Counted from the stretch's first letter, positions 1-8,180 are shown. The stretch is 23,476 nucleotides of DNA from CAYOZL01 sp964408435 (GCA_964408435.1 CAYOZL010000038.1:1-23476), one strand, 5' to 3'. The notes: generated by a model from the sequence alone, not told the origin. Numbers and translations: made by a program.

Positions 1-54
1 ATCACTGACGCGGCAGCAGCTACTTGTACTGCAGCAGCAGCTACTATTGCTTAA
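1..54 (+). CDS. C-terminal fragment of an Ala/Thr-rich protein
   Basis: The first 17 codons of the window read in frame 1 as ITDAAAATCTAAAATIA followed by TAA. A rho-independent terminator starts about 20 bases later, which supports this being the true 3' end of a plus-strand gene that begins outside the window. The tail is rich in alanine and threonine with one cysteine, a composition seen at the ends of some secreted or pilin-like proteins, but there is too little sequence to name it. Confidence 0.5.
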   Translation: MTDAAAATCTAAAATIA

Positions 55-74
55 TCAATAGTTAAAGCTAAACT

Positions 75-105
75 AAAGGGAGCCTTTTTTGGCTCCCTTT
101 TTTTG
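75..105 (+). terminator. Rho-independent terminator
   Basis: A 10-bp stem AAAGGGAGCC / GGCTCCCTTT encloses a loop of six T and runs into a T-tract. It ends the transcript of the partial gene at the left edge. The A-rich 5' arm and T-rich tail are a textbook intrinsic terminator. Confidence 0.9.
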
Positions 106-171
106 TTTTCAATACTAAAAACTCAAAATTAATTATTTCAAAACTTTCTTTCCAGAAGCCCAGAACCCTAA

Positions 172-216
172 TTCTAGAACCGTCCCAAAACAGGGGTATT
201 GGGGACGGTTCTAGAA
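172..216. repeat. Perfect 15-bp inverted repeat, REP-like
   Basis: TTCTAGAACCGTCCC (172-186) is exactly complementary to GGGACGGTTCTAGAA (202-216), with a 15-nt spacer. There is no T-tract, so it is not a normal terminator. The core GAACCGTCCC / GGGACGGTTC resembles, from memory, dispersed palindromic repeats linked to REP-associated tyrosine transposases in many genomes. No transposase and no second copy lie in this window. The rest of 106-343 shows no gene. Confidence 0.75.
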
Positions 217-343
217 ACATAATGTAAAGCCACTTTACTTTAAGCTATCAAAATACTATCTTTTTAATGTTCTTTCTCATTAGTAAACCTGTTTCCTTTA
301 TATCAGTAGAAGACTCTTCTAAGAGTTGTGAACTTTTTTTGAA

Positions 344-1141
344 ATGAAATCTCACAAACTCGCACTTCAAGAAAAAGGTTTATACGTGAATCAAAAATTC
401 TCAAAGAAATTCAAAAATTTCCTTGGTCTCGATGGCATAAACAGCCTATCTGAGCTTACTGAGCTAATACAAAAGAGATCAGAACAATTAATGGGCATGT
501 CAAGTTCGGAAGCAGACAAGTTGAAAAAGATAAGCTGGATTCCTGCTAATCAAATGATTGTTAACCATCTTAATAAGAATGGATCACTCTTTCCGCTCGA
601 TGTTGGAACAGGCTTTAATGCCTACCTTAGTCTTTCCTACCTAGAAGCAAATTCGAAAGCATTTGTGAGCACAATTGATGATAAAGAACATAGAGTAGCA
701 AAACATGAGCAACGACACTCTCGGCTTATGGCTTCATGTTTTGATGTAACTGAAGCTAGTTTCCAATCAGGAATATATGATGGGCTTATGTCTTCTTTTT
801 GCTTTGAATATATTTGTTCAACTAAGTTGCTAAAGACTTTGCAAGCTTTAGCAAAAAGTCTCTCAAAAGATGCTCCTTTTGCAATTGGGTCTTATGGTTG
901 CGATGTTGCAGTTAGATTTCCAAAAGATTTTGGGTCGACTAATTTCTCACCAATGTATGAAATGTTTGGCAGAGAAGACTGGAATCCAGTGACTTTGAAA
1001 AACATCAAAGACGCTCTTAGTAAAGCAGGGTTTGAAATAACTAAAGTTACTTACACGGAACCCGAAACAGACGATCCTCTAATTGCTTTGGTAATGCGTT
1101 CAAGGGTCATTGAAGGTTTTTACCGGGGCATAGCTAAATAG
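344..1141 (+). CDS. Putative SAM-dependent methyltransferase
   Basis: The 265-aa product looks like a class I (Rossmann) methyltransferase. PLDVGTGFNAYLS at residues 84-96 fits the glycine-rich SAM-binding motif I. Acidic residues near 111-113 fit the end of strand 2. The segment around 133-157 fits motifs II/III, and a late helix-strand (DALSKAGFEITKV, about 223-235) matches the usual C-terminal pattern. The N-terminal 75 residues are helical and could be a recognition domain. There is no transmembrane segment or signal peptide. No good Shine-Dalgarno sequence precedes the ATG, so the start is uncertain. The acceptor substrate is unknown and the neighbours give no clue. Similarity to a defined methyltransferase family was not recognised. 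Confidence 0.6.
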   Translation: MKSHKLALQEKGLYVNQKFSKKFKNFLGLDGINSLSELTELIQKRSEQLMGMSSSEADKLKKISWIPANQMIVNHLNKNGSLFPLDVGTGFNAYLSLSYLEANSKAFVSTIDDKEHRVAKHEQRHSRLMASCFDVTEASFQSGIYDGLMSSFCFEYICSTKLLKTLQALAKSLSKDAPFAIGSYGCDVAVRFPKDFGSTNFSPMYEMFGREDWNPVTLKNIKDALSKAGFEITKVTYTEPETDDPLIALVMRSRVIEGFYRGIAK

Positions 1142-1260
1142 GGCAGCCACAAGCTATATTTTTGTAAAGGAATGAAGTGCGAATCTTTTTTTATTCCTAT
1201 AATAAAAGTAAATTAGACTGTTGTAAGTCTATCCAGCTCGCTATATACTTCCAAGATTAT

Positions 1261-2436
1261 ATGCAAAAAACAGTAGAAAAATTATCACAAGATCTAACTA
1301 AAATCTCACTAAATGACAAAGAGATCACTCTTATTGGCACAGCTCACGTTAGTGAACAAAGTGCTGACATTGTAGAAAAATCAATTAAAGAATTAAATCC
1401 AGATTGTGTTGCTATTGAACTTTGTGAGCCTAGACTACAAGCAATTAAGAATCCTAACAGATGGCAAGAAACTGATATTTTTAATATTATTAGAACTGGA
1501 AAATCTTATGTTCTAATTACGCAATTAGTTCTAGCTTCTTTTCAAAAAAGAGTCGCAGAAAAACTTGGAATTAGACCAGGGGAAGAAATGCTACGGGCAT
1601 TAGCAACGATTGAAGAAGTTGGCACTGAAACTGCTTTAGTTGATAGACAAGTAAGAACTACTCTAAAGAGAGCTTGGGCTAAGACTTCCTGGTGGTCATC
1701 ATTTAAATTACTCTCAAGTATTATTGGTTCTCTTTTTAGTGACCAAGAAGAAATTAGTGAGAAGCAAATTGAAGAGCTTAAATCTCAAGATGCACTATCT
1801 CTAATAATTAAAGAATTCTCTGACATGCTCCCTGGAATCAAGAGTGTTTTAATTGATGAAAGAGATAAATACATGGCAAAAAAGCTCTCTGACTTACCCT
1901 ATAAGAACATAGTTGCGGTAGTTGGTGCTGGTCATGTTCCAGGTATGACTAAATTTATTGGTGAGGAAATAGACTTAGAGGAATTAGAAGAAATCCCACC
2001 TCCTAGTAAGCTCGCTAAATTTTTAACATGGGGAATCCCTGCTCTAATTATCGGCATGATTGCTTATGGCTTTTATCTCTCATACGATATGGGCTCAAAA
2101 ATGTTTGGCACTTGGTTTATTATTAATGGTGTGCTCTCAGCAATTGGAGCAAGTCTTGCACTTGCCCATCCAATTACAATTATTACAGCCTTTTTTGTAG
2201 CTCCTTTTACTTCAGTAATACCAGTTATTGGAGTTGGATATGTTTGTGGTTTAGTAGAAGCTTTTTTAAGAAAACCTCAAGTAAAAGATTTCAATTCTAT
2301 TGCAGAAGATTTAGCAACAGTAAAAGGCTGGTATAAAAATAGACTTTCTAGAACACTACTAGTCCTAGGCTTTTCTAATTTTCTAGGAGCAGCTGGCACG
2401 TTTATTGGCGGATTTAAAGTATACAATTACTTATAA
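1261..2436 (+). CDS. TraB/PrgY-family membrane protein
   Basis: The 391-aa product has the features of the TraB/PrgY (pheromone shutdown-related) family. GTAHVSEQS (26-34) and AIELCEPRL (51-59) lie in the N-terminal domain, followed by DERDKYMAKKL (199-209) and VVGAGHVPGM (220-229). This domain is related to the TIKI/erythromycin-esterase-like fold, in which the GTAHxS and GxGH residues are proposed metal or catalytic ligands. Four hydrophobic segments follow (about 254-278, 285-305, 308-331, 365-386). In enterococci PrgY reduces mating-pheromone activity; in most bacteria the role is unknown. The ATG at 1261 is preferred because family homology starts there. An upstream in-frame GTG at 1177 has an AAAGGA ribosome-binding site but would add 28 unconserved-looking residues. 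The stop lies three bases before the next gene. Confidence 0.85.
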   Translation: MQKTVEKLSQDLTKISLNDKEITLIGTAHVSEQSADIVEKSIKELNPDCVAIELCEPRLQAIKNPNRWQETDIFNIIRTGKSYVLITQLVLASFQKRVAEKLGIRPGEEMLRALATIEEVGTETALVDRQVRTTLKRAWAKTSWWSSFKLLSSIIGSLFSDQEEISEKQIEELKSQDALSLIIKEFSDMLPGIKSVLIDERDKYMAKKLSDLPYKNIVAVVGAGHVPGMTKFIGEEIDLEELEEIPPPSKLAKFLTWGIPALIIGMIAYGFYLSYDMGSKMFGTWFIINGVLSAIGASLALAHPITIITAFFVAPFTSVIPVIGVGYVCGLVEAFLRKPQVKDFNSIAEDLATVKGWYKNRLSRTLLVLGFSNFLGAAGTFIGGFKVYNYL

Positions 2437-2439
2437 ATT

Positions 2440-2970
2440 ATGATGATTATTAATCCTCATCCACCCTTAACTAGCTTTCCCTTAGCTATCTGTTTTATTA
2501 TTACAGTCTGTGAAATTTTTAAGCACTTATTTAAAAAGAAAGAACTAAGTACAGTTTGTAATTACTTAACACTATTTGCTTTGATAATTTTTCCATTAGT
2601 TTATTACAGCGGTTATGAAGGGGCTACTTATGTAAGTAAAGACTTTGACTATGAACTAATAAGCGCACACCAAGACTTAGCGAAGTTTTTTCTTTTTACC
2701 TGCATTCCTTATTTAGTTCTAAGATCGGCAATTGCTTTTGAAAAAAGCTTACTAGGTATGATTACTGACTACGCTAAGGAAGTTATAGAGACTATGCTCA
2801 CTTGTTTCTCTATTGCTATTTTAGGCTTAGTTATCTACACAAGCCACTTAGGTGGTAATTTAGTATATGAACATGGCGCAACTGTTAAAACCTGCGATCC
2901 TGCAAAAGTTTGTCAAACCAATAAGACCCAGCAAAAAGACCCGGCAAAAAACAATAGCTCTAAAAAATAA
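2440..2970 (+). CDS. DUF2231 family membrane protein
   Basis: This 176-aa protein has four hydrophobic helices (about 11-26, 42-56, 82-98, 116-133). It carries hallmarks of DUF2231: an N-terminal HPPLTSFPLA (7-16), GYEGAT with a conserved SAHQDLAKFF (75-84), and HLGGNLVYEHGA (136-147) after the last helix. The conserved histidines suggest metal or haem contact in some relatives, but function is unknown. The C-terminal 30 residues are polar, Lys/Asn/Gln-rich and contain two cysteines. It starts three bases after the TraB-family stop, so the two genes probably form one transcript and may work together at the membrane. Confidence 0.8.
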   Translation: MMIINPHPPLTSFPLAICFIITVCEIFKHLFKKKELSTVCNYLTLFALIIFPLVYYSGYEGATYVSKDFDYELISAHQDLAKFFLFTCIPYLVLRSAIAFEKSLLGMITDYAKEVIETMLTCFSIAILGLVIYTSHLGGNLVYEHGATVKTCDPAKVCQTNKTQQKDPAKNNSSKK

Positions 2971-2978
2971 AGCCTTAA

Positions 2979-3689
2979 CTAGTTTTCTAAGGATTGATCC
3001 TGAAGATTTATCCCAAAATTACCTAATTCTCTATCTATAATATCTGAGAACTCTGAACGAGAAGTTTTAAGCTCTGTAGCTATCTTTTTTATATCTGAAT
3101 GCCCTATTCTAGCTAGAATTAGTAGGGCCTCAACATTTACTACCTTAGAACTCTTAACTAAGCCTTCTAATAATTTCTTAGCTTCATCTTCACGACCTTC
3201 GTCTAAAAGATTTCTTGAAAGCGCAATGCTAGCAACTTCTTTACTTAAATCATCTAAAGAAAACTCTTTTCCAGAAGCAGATTGCCCAGATATTTTTTTC
3301 AACTCAGCTTCAGCTTCTTTATACTTACCCTCTTTTTTAAGTAATAGACCATTATATAGCCCTGTAAGCTTACTATATGAAGTACCACCAAAAGTATCAT
3401 TTAGAGTTTTAATATTATCCTTAATTACCTTCTGACTCTTATCTGTACTTTCAGCCTCAAAAGTATTTTGAATTTGAGAAAAACGAGAAGACGCCTCCCC
3501 TATTCTTTTACTCTTTGCAGATTTATATTCATTAAAAACCCAAACACCTAACATCATTACGCTAACGAGCATAAGCAATCTTTGCCAGTTCTCACCAATA
3601 TACTTAGCAAAATCATCATCTACACCTTCAGATCTAGCTAGCTTTTGTTCAAATGTTTCAGTTGTGTTTTCTTGTATTGGTTCTGCCAT
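2979..3689 (-). CDS. YfgM-like membrane-anchored TPR protein
   Basis: The 236-aa protein has a short cytoplasmic N-terminus, one transmembrane helix (about 37-53, LLMLVSVMMLGVWVF) and a helical, charged periplasmic part with TPR-like spacing (GLLLKKEGKYKEAEAELKKI, then RNLLDEGREDEAKKLLEGLV). This layout matches YfgM / ancillary SecYEG subunit-like proteins, which sit beside the translocon and assist periplasmic chaperone networks. The match is by architecture rather than strong motif identity. It is the last gene of the minus-strand block, 68 bp after the DUF151 gene, and converges with the DUF2231 gene with only 8 bp between stops. Confidence 0.55.
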   Translation of the reverse strand: MAEPIQENTTETFEQKLARSEGVDDDFAKYIGENWQRLLMLVSVMMLGVWVFNEYKSAKSKRIGEASSRFSQIQNTFEAESTDKSQKVIKDNIKTLNDTFGGTSYSKLTGLYNGLLLKKEGKYKEAEAELKKISGQSASGKEFSLDDLSKEVASIALSRNLLDEGREDEAKKLLEGLVKSSKVVNVEALLILARIGHSDIKKIATELKTSRSEFSDIIDRELGNFGINLQDQSLEN

Positions 3690-3757
3690 AATCCTATCTA
3701 TTAAATCTTTTACTCCCTATACATATTTGTGAGTAAGATTTGAGTCAAGTTCGTAAA

Positions 3758-4396
3758 TTACATCTTATACTTAAAATCTTCAGCATCCATTTCAGCTAAA
3801 ATTTCTTCCCACTTCTCTTTATCTATATTACTAAAATCCCCTGAAGGCTTATTTACTTCAGGATCCATAATTCCTAATTCTTCTTGTTGCTCTGCATCAA
3901 CTGATACTAAAGTAACCTTAGCCTGTTCTAATACTTTTTCTTTCACCGCAATTACTGCACTAGTTCTAACTGCTAGTGCTATGGCATCACTTGGCCTGGC
4001 ATCAATTAATTTTATTTCTTTACCAATCTTAAGCTCAACACTTGCAATAAAAGTATTATCTTTTAAGTCGCTAATTGAAATCTTAACCGCTTTAGCACCT
4101 AACTCTTCTATCACTGTATTTAATAAATCATGTGTCATAGGTCTATCAATTTCAACTTTTTTTAATGCGCTAGCAATCGCAGTAGCTTCAGCAAGACCAA
4201 TCCAGATTGGAAGACAGGTTTCACTATTTACATCTTTTAGAACTACTATTGGCGCATTAGTAGATGGGTCTAGAACAAGCCCAACTACAAAAACTTCTAT
4301 TTCGTCTTTTTCTATAAATTTACTATTCTCAGTTTTAGCTTTAGTAGTTTTTTTTACTTTAGGCTTACTCTCTTTTTTATCGTCTTCTTTGCTCAT
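3758..4396 (-). CDS. Bifunctional nuclease family (DUF151/BFN) protein
   Basis: Residues 31-165 form a clear DUF151 domain: LPIWIGLAEA (62-71), DRPMTHDLL (84-92), NTFIASVEL (114-122) and DARPSDAIALAVR (132-144). A plant member has been described as an RNase/DNase, and bacterial homologues are common in several phyla, but the cellular role is poorly known. The first 30 residues are a lysine-rich, probably disordered extension. The acidic C-terminal tail (about 168-212) is typical of longer members. The start ATG overlaps the miaB stop as ATGA, so translation is probably coupled to miaB. Confidence 0.9.
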   Translation of the reverse strand: MSKEDDKKESKPKVKKTTKAKTENSKFIEKDEIEVFVVGLVLDPSTNAPIVVLKDVNSETCLPIWIGLAEATAIASALKKVEIDRPMTHDLLNTVIEELGAKAVKISISDLKDNTFIASVELKIGKEIKLIDARPSDAIALAVRTSAVIAVKEKVLEQAKVTLVSVDAEQQEELGIMDPEVNKPSGDFSNIDKEKWEEILAEMDAEDFKYKM

Positions 4397-5826
4397 TCCA
4401 GAATCTCTTTATTTAAAATCTGCCCTCTAAGCCCGTGAGCACTACAATAATCTATTTTAGCTTGTAGCATATCTCCTAATTTGATCTCAGTATTTTTTTC
4501 TTCATTATTAGGAACCAACTCTACTAAGATGCCTTGTGGTATCCTACCTCTATATGAATTCTCTTTATTTTTAATTTTAGACTCTACTAAAACTTCTACC
4601 TGTTTACCTAACCACTTTTTATTATTTTCAGCACCTATTTCATCTTGTAAGGCTTGTAATTTTAATAATCTTTGATGTGAGACATCATTAGGTACTTCAT
4701 CATGTTTTTCAAAGCTAAGCGCTTTAGTATTTGGTCTTCTAGAGTATTTAAAAGTATAAGAGCTTGTATACCCCACCTCTCTCATCATTTCTAAAGTTTC
4801 ATTGAAATCTTGTTCTGTTTCAGTTGGAAAACCAACTATAACATCGGTTGTAATGGAAATATCTGGCATTCTTTGCTTTAAAGAATTAACTATTTCAAGA
4901 TATCTTTCTTTTTTATAATTTCTGTTCATTAACTTTAAAATTCTGTTACTTCCAGATTGTAAAGGCAAATGAATATGTGGACACAGTTCTTTAATATCTC
5001 CGTAAAGCTCTATAAAACCAGGCTTTACTTCTTGTGGATGTGGGCTAGTGAATCTAATTCTCTTAACACCTTTAATCTCTGCAATTTCTCTAACCAAATT
5101 TTCAAATTTTATTCTTGGTTTTAAATCAAGACCATACGAATTAACTGTTTGACCCAATAGTAGAACTTCTTTTGCACCTAAGTTAACTTTTAATTTAACT
5201 TCTCTTAGAATTTCTTCTTTTGCTCTACTTACCTGCTCACCTCTTGTAGTTGGCACAACGCAGAAGCTACAGTGCTTACTACAACCTCTTTGGATTGAAA
5301 CTAAGGCGCGAAAAGACCTAGCACCCTTTGTTGCATCTTTAGTGTATTGATCAATTTCTGGGCTTAGCTCGTCCCATTCCTCGCGGTAGTTAACTGCTAC
5401 AGATTTTCTACTTTCTTCTTTTGCTTGTTTAACAAGAGATGGCACTAAAGATAAATTGTGAGTGCCTACAACGAAATCTACTGTTGGAGACCTATTTACT
5501 ATAGTTTTACCTTCTTGTTGCGCAACACAACCTCCAACTCCTATTACAAAGTCTTTATCTTTCTTCTCTTTTTTTATGTCTCGAAGCACGCCTAATAGGC
5601 TATATAATTTTTGCTCAGCTTTATCTCTAACACTACAAGTATTAACAAAAGCTATTTCTGCCTGCTCTGGAGTGTCTACTAATTTATAATCTTTAGATAA
5701 TAGCGCTAACACTTTTTCAGAATCATACTCATTCATCTGACAGCCATAGGTTTTGATCCAAAGGCCCTTTTTAGTATTTGAGCTAGGCTCTTTTAGTGAC
5801 TCTTTCGGCAAAGTAGTTTCAGGCAT
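4393..5826 (-). CDS. miaB: tRNA-2-methylthio-N6-dimethylallyladenosine synthase MiaB
   Basis: MiaB is a radical-SAM methylthiotransferase that converts i6A37 of tRNAs reading UNN codons to ms2i6A37. The 477-aa product has the three parts of the family. The N-terminal UPF0004 domain carries cluster cysteines C29 (YGCQMNEYDSEKV), C64 (VNTCSVRDKAEQK) and C100 (GGCVAQQEG). The radical-SAM motif is C182, C186, C189 (CSKHCSFC). A C-terminal TRAM domain spans about 405-475. The motifs NTCSVRDKAE and GCVAQQEG point to MiaB rather than RimO or MtaB. The ATG follows the upstream lipoprotein stop by 2 bp, with AGG overlapping that stop as ribosome-binding site. The first 20 residues are a short extra tail. 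Confidence 0.96.
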   Translation of the reverse strand: MPETTLPKESLKEPSSNTKKGLWIKTYGCQMNEYDSEKVLALLSKDYKLVDTPEQAEIAFVNTCSVRDKAEQKLYSLLGVLRDIKKEKKDKDFVIGVGGCVAQQEGKTIVNRSPTVDFVVGTHNLSLVPSLVKQAKEESRKSVAVNYREEWDELSPEIDQYTKDATKGARSFRALVSIQRGCSKHCSFCVVPTTRGEQVSRAKEEILREVKLKVNLGAKEVLLLGQTVNSYGLDLKPRIKFENLVREIAEIKGVKRIRFTSPHPQEVKPGFIELYGDIKELCPHIHLPLQSGSNRILKLMNRNYKKERYLEIVNSLKQRMPDISITTDVIVGFPTETEQDFNETLEMMREVGYTSSYTFKYSRRPNTKALSFEKHDEVPNDVSHQRLLKLQALQDEIGAENNKKWLGKQVEVLVESKIKNKENSYRGRIPQGILVELVPNNEEKNTEIKLGDMLQAKIDYCSAHGLRGQILNKEILE

Positions 5827-5828
5827 TT

Positions 5829-6998
5829 TTACCTAATAGACTCTTTAATAATACTTGGATTAACTAATCTAACGTGAGGCACAAAACCTCCACCTGAAAT
5901 TTGAGGGATTTGTTTATCAAGCTTAATACTAAATTCTCTTGTTTCAAGAGCTTCTAAATCAAGCTGAACAGTAACTAATTCTTCATTAGGATTTAACAAA
6001 GAACCTACGCTTGGCAAATTAGGTAGCTGACCTTCATTTACCCAATATAAGCCAATAGCTAAGTTTGCAGATGTTACATGTTTTGATGTTCCATTAAAGA
6101 AACTACCAGCTACTGTGTAGCTAATATCACAAGGTGGTTGATAGCATTTTTGCTCAGTTTTAATAATATCTAATTCTTGTAGCTCTAAAGCTCCAGTGCT
6201 GCTTTTTAAGCCAGGAAAACCGGCGATTTCTGGATTTGCTATCATTGCTCTAGAGTACTCATTTGTTTCATTATTTAGATTTCGAGCCTTAGCTACAGGG
6301 ATATTAGTAGTAGGAACATCAACAACAGGATTATTAACTACAGTATTATTAGCTACAATATTATTAGCCACAGGACTGTTAGCTACAGAATTATTTAAAG
6401 AGTTACTAACTACAGGAACATTAGTAGTAGGGATAAGATTAGAATTAGTAGTAAAATTTTCAGTAGAGCTATTAACTGGGCTAAGCTTATTAGTATTTGA
6501 ATTAGTATTTAAACCAAGATCAGTATTTAATTGATTAACTTTTGCCCATTGTTGCTTAGCCTTACTCCCCCAGCTACAAGTAATTTGATACTCTGTAAGA
6601 TCATTTGATTGCAATTCGAATCTTACAGCTACCTTACTATTAGAATTTACTTTTTGAGTTGAAATTACATCTTTTAGCCGTTTAAAGTTTTGCTCAACCA
6701 CATCGCCTTGTTTTAAACCTAAAATACCAATTAATATTTCATCAGAATTAAAATCTTTTAAAGTTTTTAAACCTACTTTCACATTTAGCTTATCTTCATT
6801 GAAAAAAGCTTGAGAGACATCAACTTCAATAGGTGGTATTTGCTCTAAACTTTTATCAAACCTTACAGTACTTGGACCAATTTTCACGTAGTTTTGTTCT
6901 GATACTGTGGTGGAGTCCGTAGACGATATTACTTTTGTAGGAGCTGAGGACAAAGAGCAAGAAGACATAAAAAATAATATTAATACTAATCTGATCAT
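5829..6998 (-). CDS. Putative lipoprotein with Asn/Val repeat linker
   Basis: The 389-aa protein starts with a short signal peptide ending in a lipobox-like FMSSC (C14), suggesting an acylated lipoprotein. Two globular-looking parts of beta-rich sequence (about 35-145 and 265-389) are joined by a Ser/Thr/Asn-rich linker (about 155-240). The linker contains degenerate repeats such as NSPVANNIVANNTVVNNPVV. A short CYQPPC loop (about 285-290) could form a disulfide. No known family was recognised. It is immediately upstream of miaB and probably in the same transcript as the lipoprotein gene before it, 53 bp upstream. Confidence 0.65.
   Translation of the reverse strand: MIRLVLILFFMSSCSLSSAPTKVISSTDSTTVSEQNYVKIGPSTVRFDKSLEQIPPIEVDVSQAFFNEDKLNVKVGLKTLKDFNSDEILIGILGLKQGDVVEQNFKRLKDVISTQKVNSNSKVAVRFELQSNDLTEYQITCSWGSKAKQQWAKVNQLNTDLGLNTNSNTNKLSPVNSSTENFTTNSNLIPTTNVPVVSNSLNNSVANSPVANNIVANNTVVNNPVVDVPTTNIPVAKARNLNNETNEYSRAMIANPEIAGFPGLKSSTGALELQELDIIKTEQKCYQPPCDISYTVAGSFFNGTSKHVTSANLAIGLYWVNEGQLPNLPSVGSLLNPNEELVTVQLDLEALETREFSIKLDKQIPQISGGGFVPHVRLVNPSIIKESIR
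6290..6412 (-). repeat. Degenerate tandem repeats in lipoprotein linker
   Basis: On the plus strand, units close to ATTATTAGCTACA recur with drift. They encode alternating Val, Ala and Asn-Asn (residues about 197-236 of the lipoprotein). The repeat is in frame, so copy-number change would lengthen or shorten the linker without a frameshift. Confidence 0.6.
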
Positions 6999-7051
6999 TT
7001 GCTAATTACCTCTATATTTTTACTTCTAAATTCTTCTTTAATCTTATTATT

Positions 7052-7522
7052 TTATTCTTTACTAAGATTTAAAAAAACATCTTCATCCATCTCAGTTAAA
7101 TTCTGCAATCTCCAACCACCTTCAGTACTTGAAAAGCTCCAATCTAGCTTGTGGTAGTTATTTTTTACATGCAATGAGCTTTTCTCTAAGATCTTAGTTC
7201 GAACTAAAGCAACTGCATTATTTGATTCATTGTAAAAATCTAAGGACTTAACATCACTTTCTACAAAGTCTTTATAATCTCCTCTTCTACTATAAGCTTT
7301 AAAATACTTCGCTCTATAAGCAGGTTCTATATAATCACTAAGTTCTGAAATGCTTTCAAAATACATTGCTCTAGTAAACTTATCTAACCTTGCACTAAGC
7401 ATCCCCTCTTTTTGTGCTGGGCCTGCTGAAAACGTAGAAAGCAAAGAACAGGAAGATAAAGAACTAATCAGTATAAAATAAGAAGTAGCTAATAATACTA
7501 AGGAAAAGAAGCGTTTAATCAT
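7052..7522 (-). CDS. Small putative lipoprotein
   Basis: The 156-aa protein (from the ATG at 7522) has a signal peptide MIKRFFSLVLLATSYFIL and a good lipobox LSSC (C25). The mature part has RAMYFESISELSDYIEPAYR, followed by a beta-rich segment ending in WSFSSTEGGWRLQNL. The pattern (short helices, then a strand sheet with a late GGWRL) resembles small NTF2-like or DUF4440-type lipoproteins, but this is a guess. A TTG at 7546 would add eight residues. No clear ribosome-binding site is seen at either start. It appears to head the lipoprotein - lipoprotein - miaB - DUF151 run. Confidence 0.7.
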   Translation of the reverse strand: MIKRFFSLVLLATSYFILISSLSSCSLLSTFSAGPAQKEGMLSARLDKFTRAMYFESISELSDYIEPAYRAKYFKAYSRRGDYKDFVESDVKSLDFYNESNNAVALVRTKILEKSSLHVKNNYHKLDWSFSSTEGGWRLQNLTEMDEDVFLNLSKE

Positions 7523-7645
7523 TAGCAGAAAATACACTTTCAACAATCTTAATACAAGGTATCAGACCTTAATTACTAAGGGCAAAATAGTGTTTTGGAA
7601 TACAAAATTAAAGACTTATCTAGTAGGCAATGCTTTCTCAATATC

Positions 7646-7745
7646 NNNNNNNNNNNNNNNNNNNNNNNNNNNNNNNNNNNNNNNNNNNNNNNNNNNNNNN
7701 NNNNNNNNNNNNNNNNNNNNNNNNNNNNNNNNNNNNNNNNNNNNN
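7646..7745. other. Assembly gap of exactly 100 N
   Basis: One hundred N's, a standard placeholder size. The 13 bases before it (7633-7645, CTTTCTCAATATC) are identical to the 13 bases after it (7746-7758), so the contig ends overlap. The surrounding 7547-7813 holds no convincing gene; the open frame running through the N's is not supported. Confidence 0.97.
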
Positions 7746-7813
7746 CTTTCTCAATATCTAAGTAGCTAGAATCTACTAAGAAAATAAATCTCAAATTCTC
7801 TGCAGTTGTGTTT

Positions 7814-8146
7814 TTATCTGATATTTTTTCTTTCAGGGTTCTTTAGGTATTCTCTGGATTTTATTTTCCAAGTTTCTTCTGCTCTTTCCCTAGTAAATAA
7901 TTTTGAGATTTTTTTCCATTTCATATCAGGAAGCTCTCTATCTATTTTCTTTACATACTTAGAGCTTTTTCCAGAAAGATAATTTGTAACACTTCCATAA
8001 TCTCTTCGAATATCATGAGAGCCAAGAACAACTAAAGAGAAGGCGTAAGACATTATCATTCCTCTGATTAAAATCTCTTTAAAATCAACTTCTCTTTGAT
8101 ACTCCTTAGATCGTTGTATTTTAGTTTTCACGCCTCTTTCTTCCAT
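7814..8146 (-). CDS. Hypothetical protein, basic, 110 aa
   Basis: The product is a 110-aa basic protein with no recognised domain. It has a mildly hydrophobic stretch (about 27-42, RGMIMSYAFSLVVLGS) followed by charged helical sequence rich in Lys, Arg and Glu (SGKSSKYVKKIDRELPDMKW, then ERAEETWKIKSREYL). There is no signal peptide. It is divergent from the dehydrogenase gene; an AT-rich stretch just upstream (TATATTAAATT on the minus strand) could be its -10 region. It could be an orphan regulator or a small membrane-associated protein. Confidence rests only on open-frame length and position. Confidence 0.45.
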   Translation of the reverse strand: MEERGVKTKIQRSKEYQREVDFKEILIRGMIMSYAFSLVVLGSHDIRRDYGSVTNYLSGKSSKYVKKIDRELPDMKWKKISKLFTRERAEETWKIKSREYLKNPERKNIR

Positions 8147-8180
8147 ACAAATTTAATATACTATTGCACAGAGAACCGCA

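Noticed and set aside
1177..1260. N-terminal extension of the TraB-family protein from a GTG with a good AAAGGA
   Set aside because: The 28 added residues are Cys/Tyr-rich and do not look like the family; homology begins at the ATG at 1261. Left open as a possible leader.
2973..2992. CCTTA / TAAGG hairpin between convergent genes
   Set aside because: Only five pairs with no T-tract; too weak to call a terminator.
6290..6412. Repeats considered as a CRISPR array
   Set aside because: Units are about 15 nt, drifting, in frame and without unique spacers of constant length.
6196..6534. Leu/Thr-rich plus-strand frame opposite the lipoprotein linker
   Set aside because: It is the complement of the Asn/Val repeat; no ribosome-binding site and biased low-complexity sequence.
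7576..7794. Open frame running through the N gap
   Set aside because: Most of it is unknown bases; merging the overlapping contig ends brings an early stop.
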